Positions 23,056 through 34,607 are shown, counted from the first letter of the stretch. The stretch is 64,000 nucleotides of DNA from Notospermus geniculatus (GCA_002633025.1 NMRB01000472.1:184004-248003), one strand, 5' to 3'. The notes: a model not told the origin generated them from the letters alone. A program made the numbers and translations.

Positions 23056-23881
23056 AGACTGTTTGGAGTGTTGATGAGAAAACCTCATCCTTGGGTTTGT
23101 TAACACTTAGCGATATGTGCCTGCACATTGACGTCTCCTCTTCTGCAGAACCGGTTTCCCGGTGTTCTCAATTTCATCTTGCCTTCCGTTATTACTCCGA
23201 TGTTATTTCTCAGCTAATTACCCCCGATTCATAACACGGCAGCAATAAGCTAGCATGGTAATCTTTAGCTTGTTCCCAGCGGATGGCATTTATATGTTAA
23301 ATGAAAGGAAAACGTTCGACAAATTCAATGTAGAATTCAATAAACCAGCGAGAAAGTGTACTGACGTGGAAGCGTTCAGCTGTGGGGCGAAGAACTTGAA
23401 CCGTAGAGAAGGTCGGGTGGAGGCTCGCTTCGAACCACTCAAACTGTCACAGCTGTGCTTTGCTTCCTTGTCAGATCTGAATCTGTACTCACAAACATCT
23501 CAGACTTGTAATTCATAGGTGTGACTACTTTCTTCTATCCCTGCCACCATATTGGATCCAAAAGATGGAGAACCAGCAAACTGCCCCATCCACAAGACGT
23601 TTAAGGGCTTTGTGGACAAGGTCATACCAAATATTCTTGGTCACTCTCAATGTTGATGAAGAGATGTGACTTCCTTCACAGAACAGATGATGTCCCCTCT
23701 CTTATCTGTCTGCCTTACATCAAATCACTTAGCTGGAGCTATGTATATGTCCTGATTGACCCGCTCGTACACCTACATGTAGCTGACTAGAGTATTCAGT
23801 ATCAACTGATGCTTTTCGCTGTGAACCGTTCGTTGGAATCATCCATGTGTTCCTAATGTCGTGATTCCTTCTCTCTTATAG

Positions 23882-24038
23882 GTCTGACTTCTATGACCAC
23901 GCCCATGTACATAGCCGAAGCGGCACCATCATACATAAGAGGTCGTCTGGTGTCGTGTAACGTGGCGATGATCGCTTGTGGACAGTTTGTAGCAAATGTT
24001 GTGGATGGAATATTTAGTTTCAATGAGAATGGGTGGCG
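23882..24038 (+). CDS. SLC2A13: proton/myo-inositol cotransporter-like, exon 2 (copy 1), partial gene
   Basis: This 157-nt internal exon encodes about 52 residues of an MFS sugar porter. A pyrimidine-rich acceptor TTCTCTCTTATAG precedes it, and CG|GTAAGT follows it. It carries the conserved PMYIAEAAP...RGRL segment (end of helix 4 and loop 4-5; Glu and Arg-Gly are family hallmarks). The helix 5 sequence follows, ending VVDGIFSF...GWR. The pattern and both splice positions match, from memory, exon 2 of vertebrate SLC2A13/HMIT, an H+-coupled myo-inositol symporter of the plasma membrane and intracellular vesicles. It enters needing two bases and leaves with two (CG), joining exactly to the exon at 60317. 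The first exon was not found and should lie upstream of the window. A second copy lies at 41768. Another inositol/sugar porter paralogue is the main alternative. Confidence 0.9.
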
Positions 24039-24527
24039 GTAAGTACACATTTTCCTCTCACATTTCTTCTATTTTCAAACTATTTTGGCTTAAACCTGCC
24101 TAATGGCCGTCCCTGGCTGAAAAATACGGTGCTGTTTGACAAGTTCTTATAAAGTGATGTCGCCCGCCCGACCCACCAACAGTTCACCAGACCAAACCAT
24201 ACTCCCTTTCAACAGTCCCATCATTTCCTATTGACACTCAAGCAGCCGATATTCGATAGATGAGGCCATTTAGCACCCTCCGCGCACCTGCCATCCCCGC
24301 CAACAATCCTGTCATCTTCTTCTCTCACCTGTCGATAAATGTACCAGCATCATTTAGAGCTGATACCATTGGCATTCGTGATTTGGGCAGGTGATGGGAC
24401 GATTGACTGAAAGATCTGGCATTTGTATCCTGAGATGTTTGGTTTGGAGAAGGAGAGAGAGAGTGAAGGGTCGAAGATGGTTTCACTGCAAGGTAGATGT
24501 GAGGCTGCCACCTCAGCTGGAGCCTTG

Positions 24528-24805
24528 ATAGCCTAGTGGTTATCATGTCTGCTTAGCAAGCGACAGGTCCCGGGTTCGAATCCCAGGCCATCTCGGATTA
24601 ATCATCCCTTGCTCTTCATGTCCGTCGCATGGGACAGTAAGCCGTGGTGCCTTGTAGGGTTACTTTTGTCTTTGCAAGGGCAAGTAAAAGACCCCATCCA
24701 AGTGAGGAACATGAGTAGCTTGAGATGGCCTCTTCCATATTTACAGGGCCAATAATGCTTTGGCTTTGGCCCTGATGGAAAAGTCTGATACAACCTCGGT
24801 TGGAT
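24528..24805 (+). mobile_element. tRNA-derived SINE, family A (unit A1)
   Basis: The head has GATAGCCTAGTGGTTATCA (A box), a TTAGCAA anticodon-loop region and GGTCCCGGGTTCGAATCCC (B box). The body contains CATGGGACAGTAAGC, AGGGCAAGTAAAAGACCCC and CCAATAATGCTTTGGC. It lies in intron 2 of the transporter gene, in the gene's orientation. Confidence 0.88.
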
Positions 24806-25615
24806 CTTAATCAAACTGCTGCAGCTACCTCCTGAGCCCATGAAGAGATCCCATTCCTTTTGGCTACATCGTAAAGAGCCAACGGACGGTTAGGAAGCAG
24901 GGTCAGGAGCAACTGCAAAGAACCGTTGATTACCTCACGATGACTCCATCCACACATCCTCACCGTGATGCCATATTCTGACCTTCCCCTCACTATGTGT
25001 GATAACCTTACTGCCTTCAAGGCCAGTTTTATTTGTCAAACCCAGAGGATTTGGTGACGCCATATGTCGTGTAACTTCAGACTAATACAATATGGACAAC
25101 GTATTAACTTATTACCACTTGCGTGTCGTGGAATGCGTTTCTCAGTTGACCCAGTCGCTTCATCTGAAGCTATTCACTGCCAAGGTTGACCTTGAGTTCT
25201 TCTGGACTGAAAGCAGGGTAGGGGGACTTCGAGACATCTATGTTTGGAGTTTGGAGTCTAGCAGCCATGAGATTGAGATGTTTGATACAGGCTCTTCAGA
25301 TGATGATGTCACTGATTTGTCAAGGGTGGACTCAAGAGAAGGGTGGTATATGATGGTGTAATCATTTGTCCTCTCTGTGTTTTGATGGACTTGCTATCAG
25401 AGAATTTCTTTGGGAACATTGACCGTAGTTTCGACTCGTGTCCTGAGGTAATCAGGGTTTCTCCCTCCACTGCTGCAAAGTGGTGACGTAGGATAGGCCT
25501 AGCTCGGGATAGTCGACTTGCCAGCTGACAGCCATTGACAGAAGATGTCTTCAGTAGCACAGCAAGAAAAGCAGAATAAGCAACAAAGATATGGCTCTTT
25601 CCAAGCCTTCCCAAC

Positions 25616-25770
25616 TGAGTGAGGCTATTTGAAGACCCACAACCTGAGTGAGGCTATTTGAAGACCCACAACCTGTGAGAGGCTGTTTGAAGACCCACAA
25701 CCTGAGTGAGGCTATTTGAAGACCCACAACCTGTGAGAGGCTGTTTGAAGACCCACAACCTGCTGCCATT
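25616..25770. repeat. about 29-bp minisatellite (unit A1)
   Basis: Repeats of TTTGAAGACCCACAACCTG separated by GAGTGAGGCTA or TGAGAGGCTG, five to six copies. The counterpart in unit A2 (44190-44815) is several times longer. Confidence 0.85.
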
Positions 25771-27364
25771 GCTGTGAGCTTGGTGTGTTTGAAGACTGAA
25801 AGCCTGCTGCTGTCTTGGTGGAAGATGACTTGTAATCAGTGTTGATGTCATTTCGTTTGCAGATGTTCCTTCCTCCTCTTCAACAAAATCCTCGTTGCCG
25901 TCAGCACGACCTCCCTGTCTGTGGTGTTTCCAGTTGTGAACCACTTGAATATTTCAGGCGGCACCACCTTACATCACAACCAATGACACTCGGCTGATGT
26001 TTAACGCATACTCCGTGATTGGTAGGAGGGTAAGTGGGGTCATTGTGACTTCTACTTCTGATTCCCCTGGTATTATGATATGCGAATAGAATCGGCAAGC
26101 GGTAATGGTACGGCTTGTAACACATGCTCGTCAAGTGAACCGGGCATTAATTTGATCCATAGGTACAGCCGTGTAATCAATAGCATTTCTCAACAAGTCC
26201 CGATCAATCACTGACAGACAACAGACGCTGGCGGAATTTCCATATCGCCCCGTCAACAAGGCCCGGATTGTGATGGGAAAAGAATCGCGCATTTTCAGGA
26301 TTCTTTATGGGATTGCTGGGCGTAGTTACATCAGGTTAATGGCTAAGTGGTCCTGGGGGATGGTGTGATTTAACCCTCAGGATGCCAGTCATCTCCAGCC
26401 TTTGGCATTCCTTGAAAATACCGTATTTGCACAGTCCTCCGTGTCATTCAATGCAATAGACAACGATGATGATCAGCTGTCAGGAGATTATCACATGTCG
26501 TTGGTTGTAATCACGCAGTCACTTCATGGTATCAGTCGCTTCTCGGTATCAGTCTCCCACGGTGATCATTCATGCAGCAATTGTGTCTAGAATGCCTTTT
26601 ACCACCCTAACTTCCGTAGTTATGACAAAAGGTGACAGAGGAGTGGCTGAACTCGACCTTACTCTCATTCTCCTATCTGCTAATCCTAAACGTGGGCTGC
26701 CTCAAACAGAGTTCCTACATCATTCATTTACCACAGATCTGCTGCCGATGTAATCAAGAACATGGTAACATTGGGTTGTTTCTACCACAGCATCCGCCTC
26801 CATCAACCCACTTACACATTCAAGCAGGAATATTTTGTGAAATAAAACCTAAAGAAAAGAAACACTTTGATTTTTATTGATGTGTCTTCCTTGCTTATAC
26901 TGAGGGGCATAAACCAACGCCTGACTTTTGTTTAAATTAGCATCATTACACTTAACGAGTCCTTTAATTATTGTCAACAGATCAAATGATATGATGTGGG
27001 TGGGTGGAGGTGGGTTTTTCATGGTGAATGTTCAAACAAGCAATTCACAGTCCTTCTTATTCATGTCAAGGTTTCTTTTTACCCTCGTAAAATGCAGAAA
27101 TAGAAACTAACATTCAGAAAATCACTTGGTATATTTGTTTGAAACACCTGGACAGCTGTAGCTAGTTGACTGTAACACAGTTTTTATTAACCAAGCCCTG
27201 GAAAAGGATGTGTTAGCAATGTTTTACGCACTGAAGGATATTGCCATTTACAATGGTAATGGCGGTGATTTGTATTCATGAGCCCACCTCGAAGAATAAA
27301 CCGTTAGTTTGGTATGCAGCTACCAAAATGTCACAATGACCAATCATGTTCTGTGATGCGGATT

Positions 27365-27625
27365 GTCAGGGCAACAAGTCATGGTCGGGTCTCAGATGGT
27401 CGAATGTGACCAGCGACAGTGTCGTAACGGAGGCCAACAAGTCATGTTCGGGTCTCAGATGGTCGAATGTGACCAGCGACAGTGTCGTAACGGAGGCCAA
27501 CAAGTCATGGTCGGGTCTCAGATGGTCGAATGTGACCAGCGACAGTGTCGTAACGAGGCCAACAAGTCATGGTTGGGTCTTAGATGGTCGAATGTGACCA
27601 CCAACAATGTCGTCACAGAGACCAA
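27365..27625. repeat. 63-bp minisatellite, about 4 copies (unit A1)
   Basis: Each unit holds GGCCAACAAGTCATG, GGTCTCAGATGGTCGAATG and TGACCAGCGACAGTGTCGT. The 63-bp period keeps an open frame (27363-27980) running into non-repetitive DNA. The unit A2 counterpart has different frames, so coding is unlikely. Confidence 0.88.
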
Positions 27626-28236
27626 CCAATGCCCACAGATTTTTGTCCTGCTCTTGTCCTCTGCCTGTTGCGGTATAGCTGTCAGGTGTTCGTTCTTTTA
27701 TGAGTGCAGCCATTTGGGTGTTCAGAGGGTACCCCACTTTACTGTGTTGGAAAAGGAACTGACTTCCTGTGTGGCACTGCTCGTTCAACTGATTTTGAAT
27801 AACGTGCATCCCCTTAAAGCTCTTCTGAAAAGCATTGCACCCACATCTGAGGCTGTGAGATGTTCGTACCTTCGTAGAACTGTTTGGATCTTTGGAGAAC
27901 ATCACAGTATGTTGAGTGAAGAGGCAGATTTGGCTCTCGCAGTGTTCTTACTTAGCAGACATACGACCGAACTCTTCTGAAAAGACTCTGCCAAATCACA
28001 GCACCCACATCTGCCACCAGCCATTGACATCCGAACGGCTCCCCTGATGACGTTTGGCCTCATCGTGGAAGAGTTATGGCCCGAAACGAAGAAACGTTTG
28101 TGTCGAATCTCCCTGCATCCAGCATTGATCGAGCTGCCGTATATCAACTTCTTGTGATTGCACCCCGCTCACTTTCAAAATGGCATATTTAACGGGAACC
28201 ACTTCACAAGAGTTATGAGATGCTAATGCTGATTGC

Positions 28237-28455
28237 CAGTCTTTGGCTGGTTAGCGGTTGGCGAGATAGCACATTAGTTTATGGAAGTGATTTCAAAAAG
28301 CTGAGAAACGTTTTAATCAAAATGGACGTTTTTGAATAGTCACTCAGCATGCTTATCAATTCCTGAATGAACGGAGGAAAAAGTGGTAGCAGGCAGTTAA
28401 CTCAGATCACAAGATCATAATACTGTGTTGACCGGAAGATTCAGACAAGGGGTAC
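28237..28455. other. insert present only in unit A1
   Basis: Unit A2 reads GCTGATTGC directly into TAAGACCGAC (about 47297). Unit A1 has about 219 bp between the same words. No terminal repeats were seen, so it may be a deletion in A2. Confidence 0.75.
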
Positions 28456-28959
28456 TAAGACCGACAACGACACCCTTGTCACGTGCTCCTCTGCAGAAGT
28501 CTGGCTTCATTCACTGGGCACCAAGTACCAAACTTCGTTGAAGTATGCAACATTATTGGAAATCTGACCCCTCCTTTTTGTTGGCTTATTGCTCCAACCC
28601 TCTTCCACGGCACGAGCAATCCACCGAGCATAAGATCCGTTTTTGCGCCTTGCTTCGAGTCGCTATGGTAATCTACAGCTAGCTAGTTCTGGTTGAGTTG
28701 GCACAGTAATGATATAGCTCTATCAAATCTGGGCACAATGACTCCAGAGACCAGCTGATCAGAACAAGTCAAATCATTTATTTACATGACCAGACAACTA
28801 AAGCAATGTTGATTTTAAGGCGGAGCTGCCCAGAATCACGTTCTGGAAGCAGTTTTACCTTCAATTTAAGGTGCAACTTAGAAGTTACCTACAGAATCAG
28901 ATGGTCTGATTTGGGATGCAAAGGCATGGCTCGGTCAGAGGTCTTTATATTTGATTTGT

Positions 28960-29217
28960 CCGTCAGGGCCGACGCCCAAGCATTATTGGTCCTGTTAAGT
29001 ACGGAAGAGGCCATCTCAAGGTACTCGTGTTCCTCACTTGGATGGGGTCTTTTACTTGCCCTTGCAACGCTAAGGCAAAAGGTACTGGGCGCTACGGCTT
29101 ACTGTCCCATTGGACAGACGTGAAGAGCTAGGGATGATTAATCCCACATGGCCTGGGATTCGAACCCAGGACCTACCGCTTGCTAAGCAGATGTGATAGC
29201 ACTAGGCTATCAAGGTG
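28960..29217 (-). mobile_element. tRNA-derived SINE, family A (unit A1, reverse)
   Basis: On the minus strand, GATAGCCTAGTGCTATCA-like head, GGTCCTGGGTTCGAATCCC B box, then the family body. It abuts the conserved antisense open block at 29222-29610. Confidence 0.85.
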
Positions 29218-29221
29218 ATAG

Positions 29222-29610
29222 GCTATGAGAGGTGGCTGATTGACCTCTTCAATCAGTTCTCCCGCATCCAAACAAACATCGTCTAGCCAGAGTTTCCCGC
29301 TGGCGATGAATCTGATTCGTCCTCTGTTGATCATAGCAACAGATTTGAATTTCAGATGCGATCAAAGCCATCTTGAATTAAATTTCCCAGAGTGGGATAT
29401 TGAAATTTCCTCTGATCCTTGATGGAAGTTGAATGGCATCGCTGTGACGTTTGTTATCCCAAACAGAACGAACTCGTCCATCAAGTCTAATAGATTCTTT
29501 TGTACCCAAGACATGACCTCTCTGTTCTCAAGTTTGATCGAATTGATTTTCATATTTTGCTCAGTTGGGGCTGTCTGGGTGGTTTGCTTTTGAGAGTGAG
29601 GTCTCCTGGA
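29222..29610 (-). pseudogene. conserved antisense open block (unit A1), possible exon of an unknown gene
   Basis: On the minus strand an open frame of 63 codons starts MKINSIKLENREVM and ends FNSRWL at a TGA. The same frame then continues open for about 40 codons as SHLKFKSVAMINRGRIRFIA, SGKLWLDDV, then CLDAGELIEEV. The second half resembles the end of a galactose-binding-like or carbohydrate-binding beta-sandwich domain; this is inference from pattern only. Over about 340 bp the copy at 48241-48635 differs at one base, which is synonymous in this frame (Ala codon GCG/GCA), and a nearby 12-nt length difference keeps frame. Flanking sequence is much more divergent. The shared in-frame TGA argues for a pseudogene, a spliced boundary or a recoded codon. 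The function is unknown. Confidence 0.35.
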
Positions 29611-29649
29611 GGATTGCTAAATCTGAGAAGGAATAAGGAATAACTTCAA

Positions 29650-30132
29650 TCTTGACACAAAGTGTCGATATCTTGAGATAGCTTAGGTAGAGAGAGAGAA
29701 CGAGCCCTGTCGATGCATGTGTGACAGTGTCTCAAACCTGAGCAACAACTGTCCTCTTGATGCAGTTGTAGTGGATGGTCCTAGTTGGTGCAAGTATGCG
29801 ATATTAGTGACCTTTCACAAGCGCCCGGTTAGGCCATACGACAACGTTTATCTATTGTTTGGGTATACCCACACAATAGATAAACGTCGTCGTAGGGCCT
29901 AACCGGGCGCTTGCGAAACCTCACTGTTGTCTCAAATGTCAGCAACAACAACCTGTCCTCATGATGCAGTTAGTTTCAGGCCGACTGAATGGTTCTTTGC
30001 CTCTGAAACCATCAGAGTTTGGTGCAGTGAAACTTACAGTTTCCTCCATGGAGGTTGGGTTGAGTAGATAGAGCAATTCCGGTGCCTCAAGGAATCTTCA
30101 GAGGGATCAGGGCTCGTGTACTGGGCCTGGCC
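29650..30132. other. about 480-bp block present only in unit A1
   Basis: Unit A2 joins AAGGAATAACTT to CTGTCAGCTACGC with only a few intervening bases (about 48676-48708). In A1 the interval contains the palindrome at 29807-29924 and related ATGATGCAGTT/TTGATGCAGTT words on both sides of it. Confidence 0.75.
29807..29924. mobile_element. fold-back palindrome, about 118 bp
   Basis: The left arm GTGACCTTTCACAAGCGCCC through CGTTTATCTATTGT pairs with the inverse arm ACAATAGATAAACG through GGGCGCTTGCGAAACCTCAC. There are a few mismatches around a short centre. It lies in the block missing from unit A2 and is probably a MITE. Confidence 0.7.
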
Positions 30133-30804
30133 TTGTCAGCTACGCGGAACAGAATAAGGCATACCATTTGCAAGAAGAACATTTGGTTCGGCCGTCTCTA
30201 AGATTCTTATAGTGAATCACTTTCATTCAATATTGATCATCAACAAGTCAATGTGTTATCATGCCAATACCGACGTCATGAGAACAGTTTTCCTGGAACC
30301 CATTCCCACGCAGATCTACTGGTAGTTTTGTCATTTTTAGCCAACCGCCCATGCAAGTTTAGTCATCGATGATTGGCCGCACGTCTGGATTACTATTGAT
30401 CAGGCTCCCTGTCTGAGTCGGTTGCCGTTGTTGCTCAACGAAAGTGCAAATACCTCCGTGATTGATGTTACTATCCTGGCATTCTTGTGTTAATGTGTGT
30501 CTGGTTTATCGTACCAGTTTGTTGACCAATGAGTCTGACGCTATTGTGCGTTGTGCGCAGCAGTAATGATCGCGCATGCCATCGGGATAGATGCTTGCTG
30601 GAATCGGGTAAAGGCGTCAGTTCGACCTCGAATTAAATGGCAAAACTCCCAATGAATAGCACCTTCCGTCCCACCTCACACCAAATGGTGCTAACCAGCC
30701 CCTATAGACTACACGTCCTCATAGGACAAAATGCTCACCATAAAGGCACTCCGCCTGAGAGCCTACAAGTTCAGTGGCTCTCGATAGGCAATTCATCGCC
30801 TTGA

Positions 30805-30900
30805 CCAGTGCATCTGAGAATCTCAGGTCATTTAACAGTCATACCCCTCTCGGAAAGAAGTGTGAGGAGGGGTGTGGTTGTGCAGACCCTGGGTGCGAAG
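30805..30900 (+). repeat. family D SINE tail fragment (unit A1)
   Basis: GAGAATCTCAGGTCATTTAA, then GGAGGGGTGTGGTTGTGCAG and ACCCTGGGTG. It is shared with the 3' part of 20255-20545 and with 37312-37395. Confidence 0.5.
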
Positions 30901-31620
30901 ATGTGACCAGTGACACGAGCGACACCCCTTACTTTTCTAGGGGTGACCCAACTCGTGTGAGGAAACCCTCAAAGGGAAAAGCACCTTTAGACCAGCTGCA
31001 TGGACGGCTCCTCCACAACAGAGCCACAACAGATAACTCTTTTTCCCCACATGTCTCTTCCTCATTGACCATCCCAACTTCTCCTTTATTGATCACATCT
31101 CTTCCACACCACGTCTGTATGGACTCCGATCTTTTTACACCAGAATTTTGATCAACTGTCTGTCACTGGGGACTTGTTTCATTACGGCTTGGTGAGCGGT
31201 TACATGACCAGCAGACCTGCTGCAGCGTTCTTGAACAGTTTTAGGACATTGCCCCAGCTTGGGTTGGACATCTCAGCAGGATACTGTGTTGACGGCGGTC
31301 TCTTCGATAGTGTCTCATGCATCGTATGACAACTCAGTGATCGATTAGTCTAGACCAGTGTTACTTCAGTAGTACTTTGCTGATTGCTCATTCTGTTTGC
31401 CAGTGCTACCATCCGAGTGAAGTCCACGGGTAGCCAGAGTTCGGCTACGAGGACAACACTACCATTGATATCCAACAGAGATCATTATCTCAGGTTTATG
31501 GCAGCGAATACTCGAAAGGCAGAATTAGCCAAGCTGGCCACCATCCCTAGTCATGTCTATTCCTTCTTGGCCTTAGAGTAGGTATGGGATAGGATGACGT
31601 GGATTCCGGCAAGACCGGCC

Positions 31621-32087
31621 AGAAATCCCCTTTGCTTCTTTGGCAGAGACTGGACATGTAGGCTGGTGGGATAGGGTTCGAATCCTGAGCCCCTCTTTTC
31701 TTCAGCATGTCAGGCAAAGGCCAACAAGATTTTGTAGTGCTGGACCACGTGAAAGCATTTGATCCTGGAAGATAAAAGTTGCTTTGGCTCCGTTGGTGGA
31801 AACTGGAGACTTGTAGGACAGGCATGTGGGTGGGCTGGGGTTCGAATCCTTGGAGACTGTCTTTGCTTCAGTCTGTTGGGCAAGATCTGACAAGGGTTTG
31901 CAGTAGTACGCCATGAAAGAGCGTTTGATCAGAGATGATGAATCTTGCTTTGGCTCCGTTGGTAGAAACTGGACACTTGTAGGACAGGCCGAAAATTGGT
32001 GGGCTGGGGTTGGAATCATAACGCCCTCTTTGCTTCAGTACAGTATGTCAGGCGAGAGCCAACAAGGGATTGTGGCGATGGGCCGTC
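31621..32087. repeat. about 155-bp tandem repeat, 3 copies (unit A1)
   Basis: Three consecutive blocks each run GGAGACTTGTAGGACAGGC or a variant, GGCTGGGGTTCGAATCC or a variant, CTTTGCTTCAGT, GTCAGGCAAAGGCCAACAAG, and a GAAAGCATTTGATC/GAAAGAGCGTTTGATC word. A B-box-like GGTTCGAATCC in each suggests descent from a tRNA-derived element. Confidence 0.75.
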
Positions 32088-32234
32088 TAAGGCCAGGTTC
32101 ACACTGCGAGCGAAACGGCGAAGCGAAGCGATGTGGTGAAAAGATCTGGGAGCATGACAATGGCCTGTAATGCTACAGGACAATGGAAATTCGCTTCGCT
32201 TCGCCATTTCGCTCGCAGTGTGCGCGCGGCCTTA
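32088..32234. mobile_element. PIF/Harbinger-like MITE, present only in unit A1
   Basis: The terminal arms GGCCAGGTTCACACTGCGAG and the inverse of GGCCGCGCGCACACTGCGAG continue into CGAAACGGCGAAGCGAAGCG. The flanks are TAA on the left and TTA on the right. Unit A2 has the empty site CCGTCTTAGAGC at 51741. A TWA-type 3-bp target fits PIF/Harbinger. Confidence 0.8.
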
Positions 32235-32334
32235 GAGCTTTTGATCAGAGAAGAAAAAAGCCTTACCAGTACTGTTGAGACTTCAACGTGAACACGCAAC
32301 AGTAACTACCGGTAGTCATCAGTACAAAAACTTA

Positions 32335-32617
32335 CTCGATGTATTTGATGGGTTTTTCTTGTACTCGTGAAACGACAAGCCCCCCTGGATTTTCCTCATC
32401 TCCGTTCATGTCTTTTCGATACTTGTCCTCTGACAGCCGTCTTGTATTGAATGATAACGTTGATAAATGACGTGAATAATTCACATGATCGCTGTGAGAC
32501 TTGGTGTCTTCTTGACGCATCCAATGTCACGAGCAAATGAATTGGAACGTCAGTTTGTGCTGCGGGTGCCTGTTGTGGGCTGTTAGGATCATACAAGGGA
32601 ATGCATATTATTGCCAT
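32335..32617 (-). pseudogene. frameshifted copy of an antisense candidate first exon (unit A1)
   Basis: On the minus strand the frame starts MAIICIPLYDPNSPQQAPAA and follows the intact 94-codon frame of unit A2 (51844-52130) for about 63 codons. At about 32424-32427 it has GAGGACAAG where unit A2 has GAGAAAAG, a one-base length difference. It then terminates early (KRHERR stop). The donor-like GTAAGT after the lost frame is still present at about 32335. If the A2 frame is a real exon, this copy is broken. No family was recognised. Confidence 0.35.
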
Positions 32618-32994
32618 ATTCAGCCTACGTGATGTTTCTGCATGGGGGGCTCTAGCTGCTGGGGTAGTGATCAGGGACGTTATTCATGAAGCTAGTTTAC
32701 ACGGAGTGCGTAAACTATTGTCCATTTGCGGGAAACCTGCTGTTCACTGTCAGCCCGACAAAGGATTTGCCTACCCTAAAAGTTACAATGGCTTTGTGAA
32801 TAACTTCCTAGGTTCACGAGATATCAGATACAAGTAGGCTCCTGAACATATGCAATCTTCTGAGCCTGTAGCTAGCCGGTGCCAAATGACTTCAGCTTCC
32901 ACAAAGTCATCTGGAAAAGCTCTGCCATATAATTGTAAGGGCCGAGGAAAACAGTTGAGAGGAAGAGACAGGATGGGCATTGGAGAATGACTTG

Positions 32995-33180
32995 GGGAGC
33001 CTGGTGGTGCAGTGGCATTGGCTTGTAATTGACGGACTTGTAACAGAATCAGACTTGTAACTGGTAGGCTGTGGGTTGATTCCCATTCGGGGGCCGCTGC
33101 ATGCAGCTGATGAGAAAAGTGTAGAGAGCCATTACAACGAGGTGGGATGCTGTGGTGATCCTCTCCGTATTTGACACAAG
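32995..33180 (+). mobile_element. SINE family B-related fragment (unit A1)
   Basis: GGTGGTGCAGTGGCATTGGC, three GACTTGTAA/GGCTTGTAA words, then GGGTTGATTCCCATTCGG. This is a scrambled tRNA-like head with repeated anticodon-loop words. The same structure is in unit A2 at 52502-52685. Confidence 0.5.
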
Positions 33181-33227
33181 AAGCATGAATGGGTTGGCAG
33201 ACCAGTTAGCCAGTCACACTTCATCTA

Positions 33228-33673
33228 TTGACAGGTATCTGCTGTGTAGGGACAACCATCGCAACAAGTTACATAAGTACTCTTACAATACTTTGTCAAA
33301 TACTGTACCATCATGATTGGTGTAATGCTAGCCCAAGCTTGTTAGCGGACAGTGGACTAAGTGTAATAGGTTTTCTATTGATTAGCCGCGTGTGGGCGGT
33401 TATGGAACAACTCATCCGAAGACAGAATTCATTGCCGGAAATAGAAAAGCAGTGGCATTTGAAGGTGATGGCTCTATTGAACTGATTAGCATGGGAATAT
33501 GTTCATGTTTGCATTCCCTTGGTCTCGGCCAAAGGAGAGCCTGGATGGGTACTGTCGTCACATCTGATGTCCATCTGTCCTCCTGTCCCATAAACTTTTC
33601 ATTTCCAGATGATAATGTAAATCCCCAGGGATGGGCAGAGGAAGACACATATCAAAATTACAAAGAACCATAA
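33228..33673 (+). other. overlapping open frames conserved between duplicates (unit A1), unassigned
   Basis: Two overlapping plus-strand frames (33228-33485, 85 codons; 33392-33673, 93 codons) are almost unchanged in unit A2 (52733-52990 and 52897-53178). A preceding TATTGACAG could serve as an acceptor and GATGATAATGTAAATCC as a poor donor. I recognise no domain. Conservation may simply reflect the recent duplication. Confidence 0.2.
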
Positions 33674-34433
33674 TCCTGCCAAGATGGCTGCTATGGCAGC
33701 CATTTTGAATTCTATTTTTGGATGATAACTGAAGAACTGCTAGAGGAATTGATCTGAAATTTCTGTGGTAGGTTGGGGAAGGTAGAGGAAGACATATTTT
33801 GAGATTCAGATCCATCACTTCGGCAAGATCAAGGTCCACGTATTGGATGAGAAACTGACACGGGGCTGAGGGGTATCAACCGCTCTGTGGGGGTGTTTTT
33901 TTGTTTTTCAGGGAGTTCCAGGAGTAGGCCTATGATAAACTTTGGCTGTTGGAATCCCCGGTATCCAAATCAAATCCTTGGAAAGACTTCATGGTGCCTG
34001 ACTGGTGGAAGTCCCTGGTCCAAATCAAATCCTTATTTATATGAAACTGCAGAATTCAAGATGGCCCCGTCTTGAGTCTCTGGAGCTGGAGCTGTAAACT
34101 AATAGTTGGCAAGCTAAGAATAACCAAATCTCTTGGTAGAAAGCTGCCATCTATGAAATAAATTACCCAATTTAGTCTCATACCCAGACGGCAGCCACTG
34201 CATGGTGTTACTGCCAATCAAAACCCAGACTCCCTGCTACAGATTCGCTTAATCTAACCCAATGAAGTCATCCAATCAGGCGTGAACAGAACCAACAAGT
34301 CTGTGACTGATGAATCACCACCCGGCTGTAAGGGGTCAAATGCAACGAGCCATCGGTTGGACCAAGTTTTGATACAGGATGGCTGATCAGTGGAGGACTT
34401 TAACAACTATAACTTTACAATGGGAGACTTTAC

Positions 34434-34607
34434 TGCCATTAGACGCCACCTGTTAGCGCTCCTAGAACGTCAGGAAATTTGACGTCAATGGCATAGGTCA
34501 TGGCTTCACGTCATTATCGATGACATTTGTGGCGTGCACATCTTCTCTGTGACGCCAAATTTCCTGACGTTCTAGGACCGCTAACTGGTCGTGGCCTCTT
34601 AATGGCA
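34434..34607. mobile_element. fold-back MITE, about 174 bp (unit A1)
   Basis: TGCCATTAGACGCCACC then TTAGCGCTCCTAGAACGTCA and GGAAATTTGACGTCA on the left pair with inverse copies on the right ending TTAATGGCA. A small unpaired gap lies after the GCCAC word. No coding capacity. Confidence 0.75.

Noticed and set aside
1-23800. First exon of the transporter (N-terminus, helices 1-3)
   Set aside because: I found no frame with the expected FGYD-type start region upstream of 23882, so I assume it lies outside the window.
24528-24605. Functional tRNA gene
   Set aside because: The head is followed by a conserved SINE body and recurs seven times; stems are imperfect.
27363-27980. 205-codon plus-strand frame
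   Set aside because: The first half is the 63-bp array. The second half shows many amino-acid changes against unit A2, and the array frame is broken there.
33228-33673. New protein-coding gene
   Set aside because: Frames are conserved between duplicates, but so is most surrounding DNA. Two frames overlap and no domain or convincing splice donor is visible.
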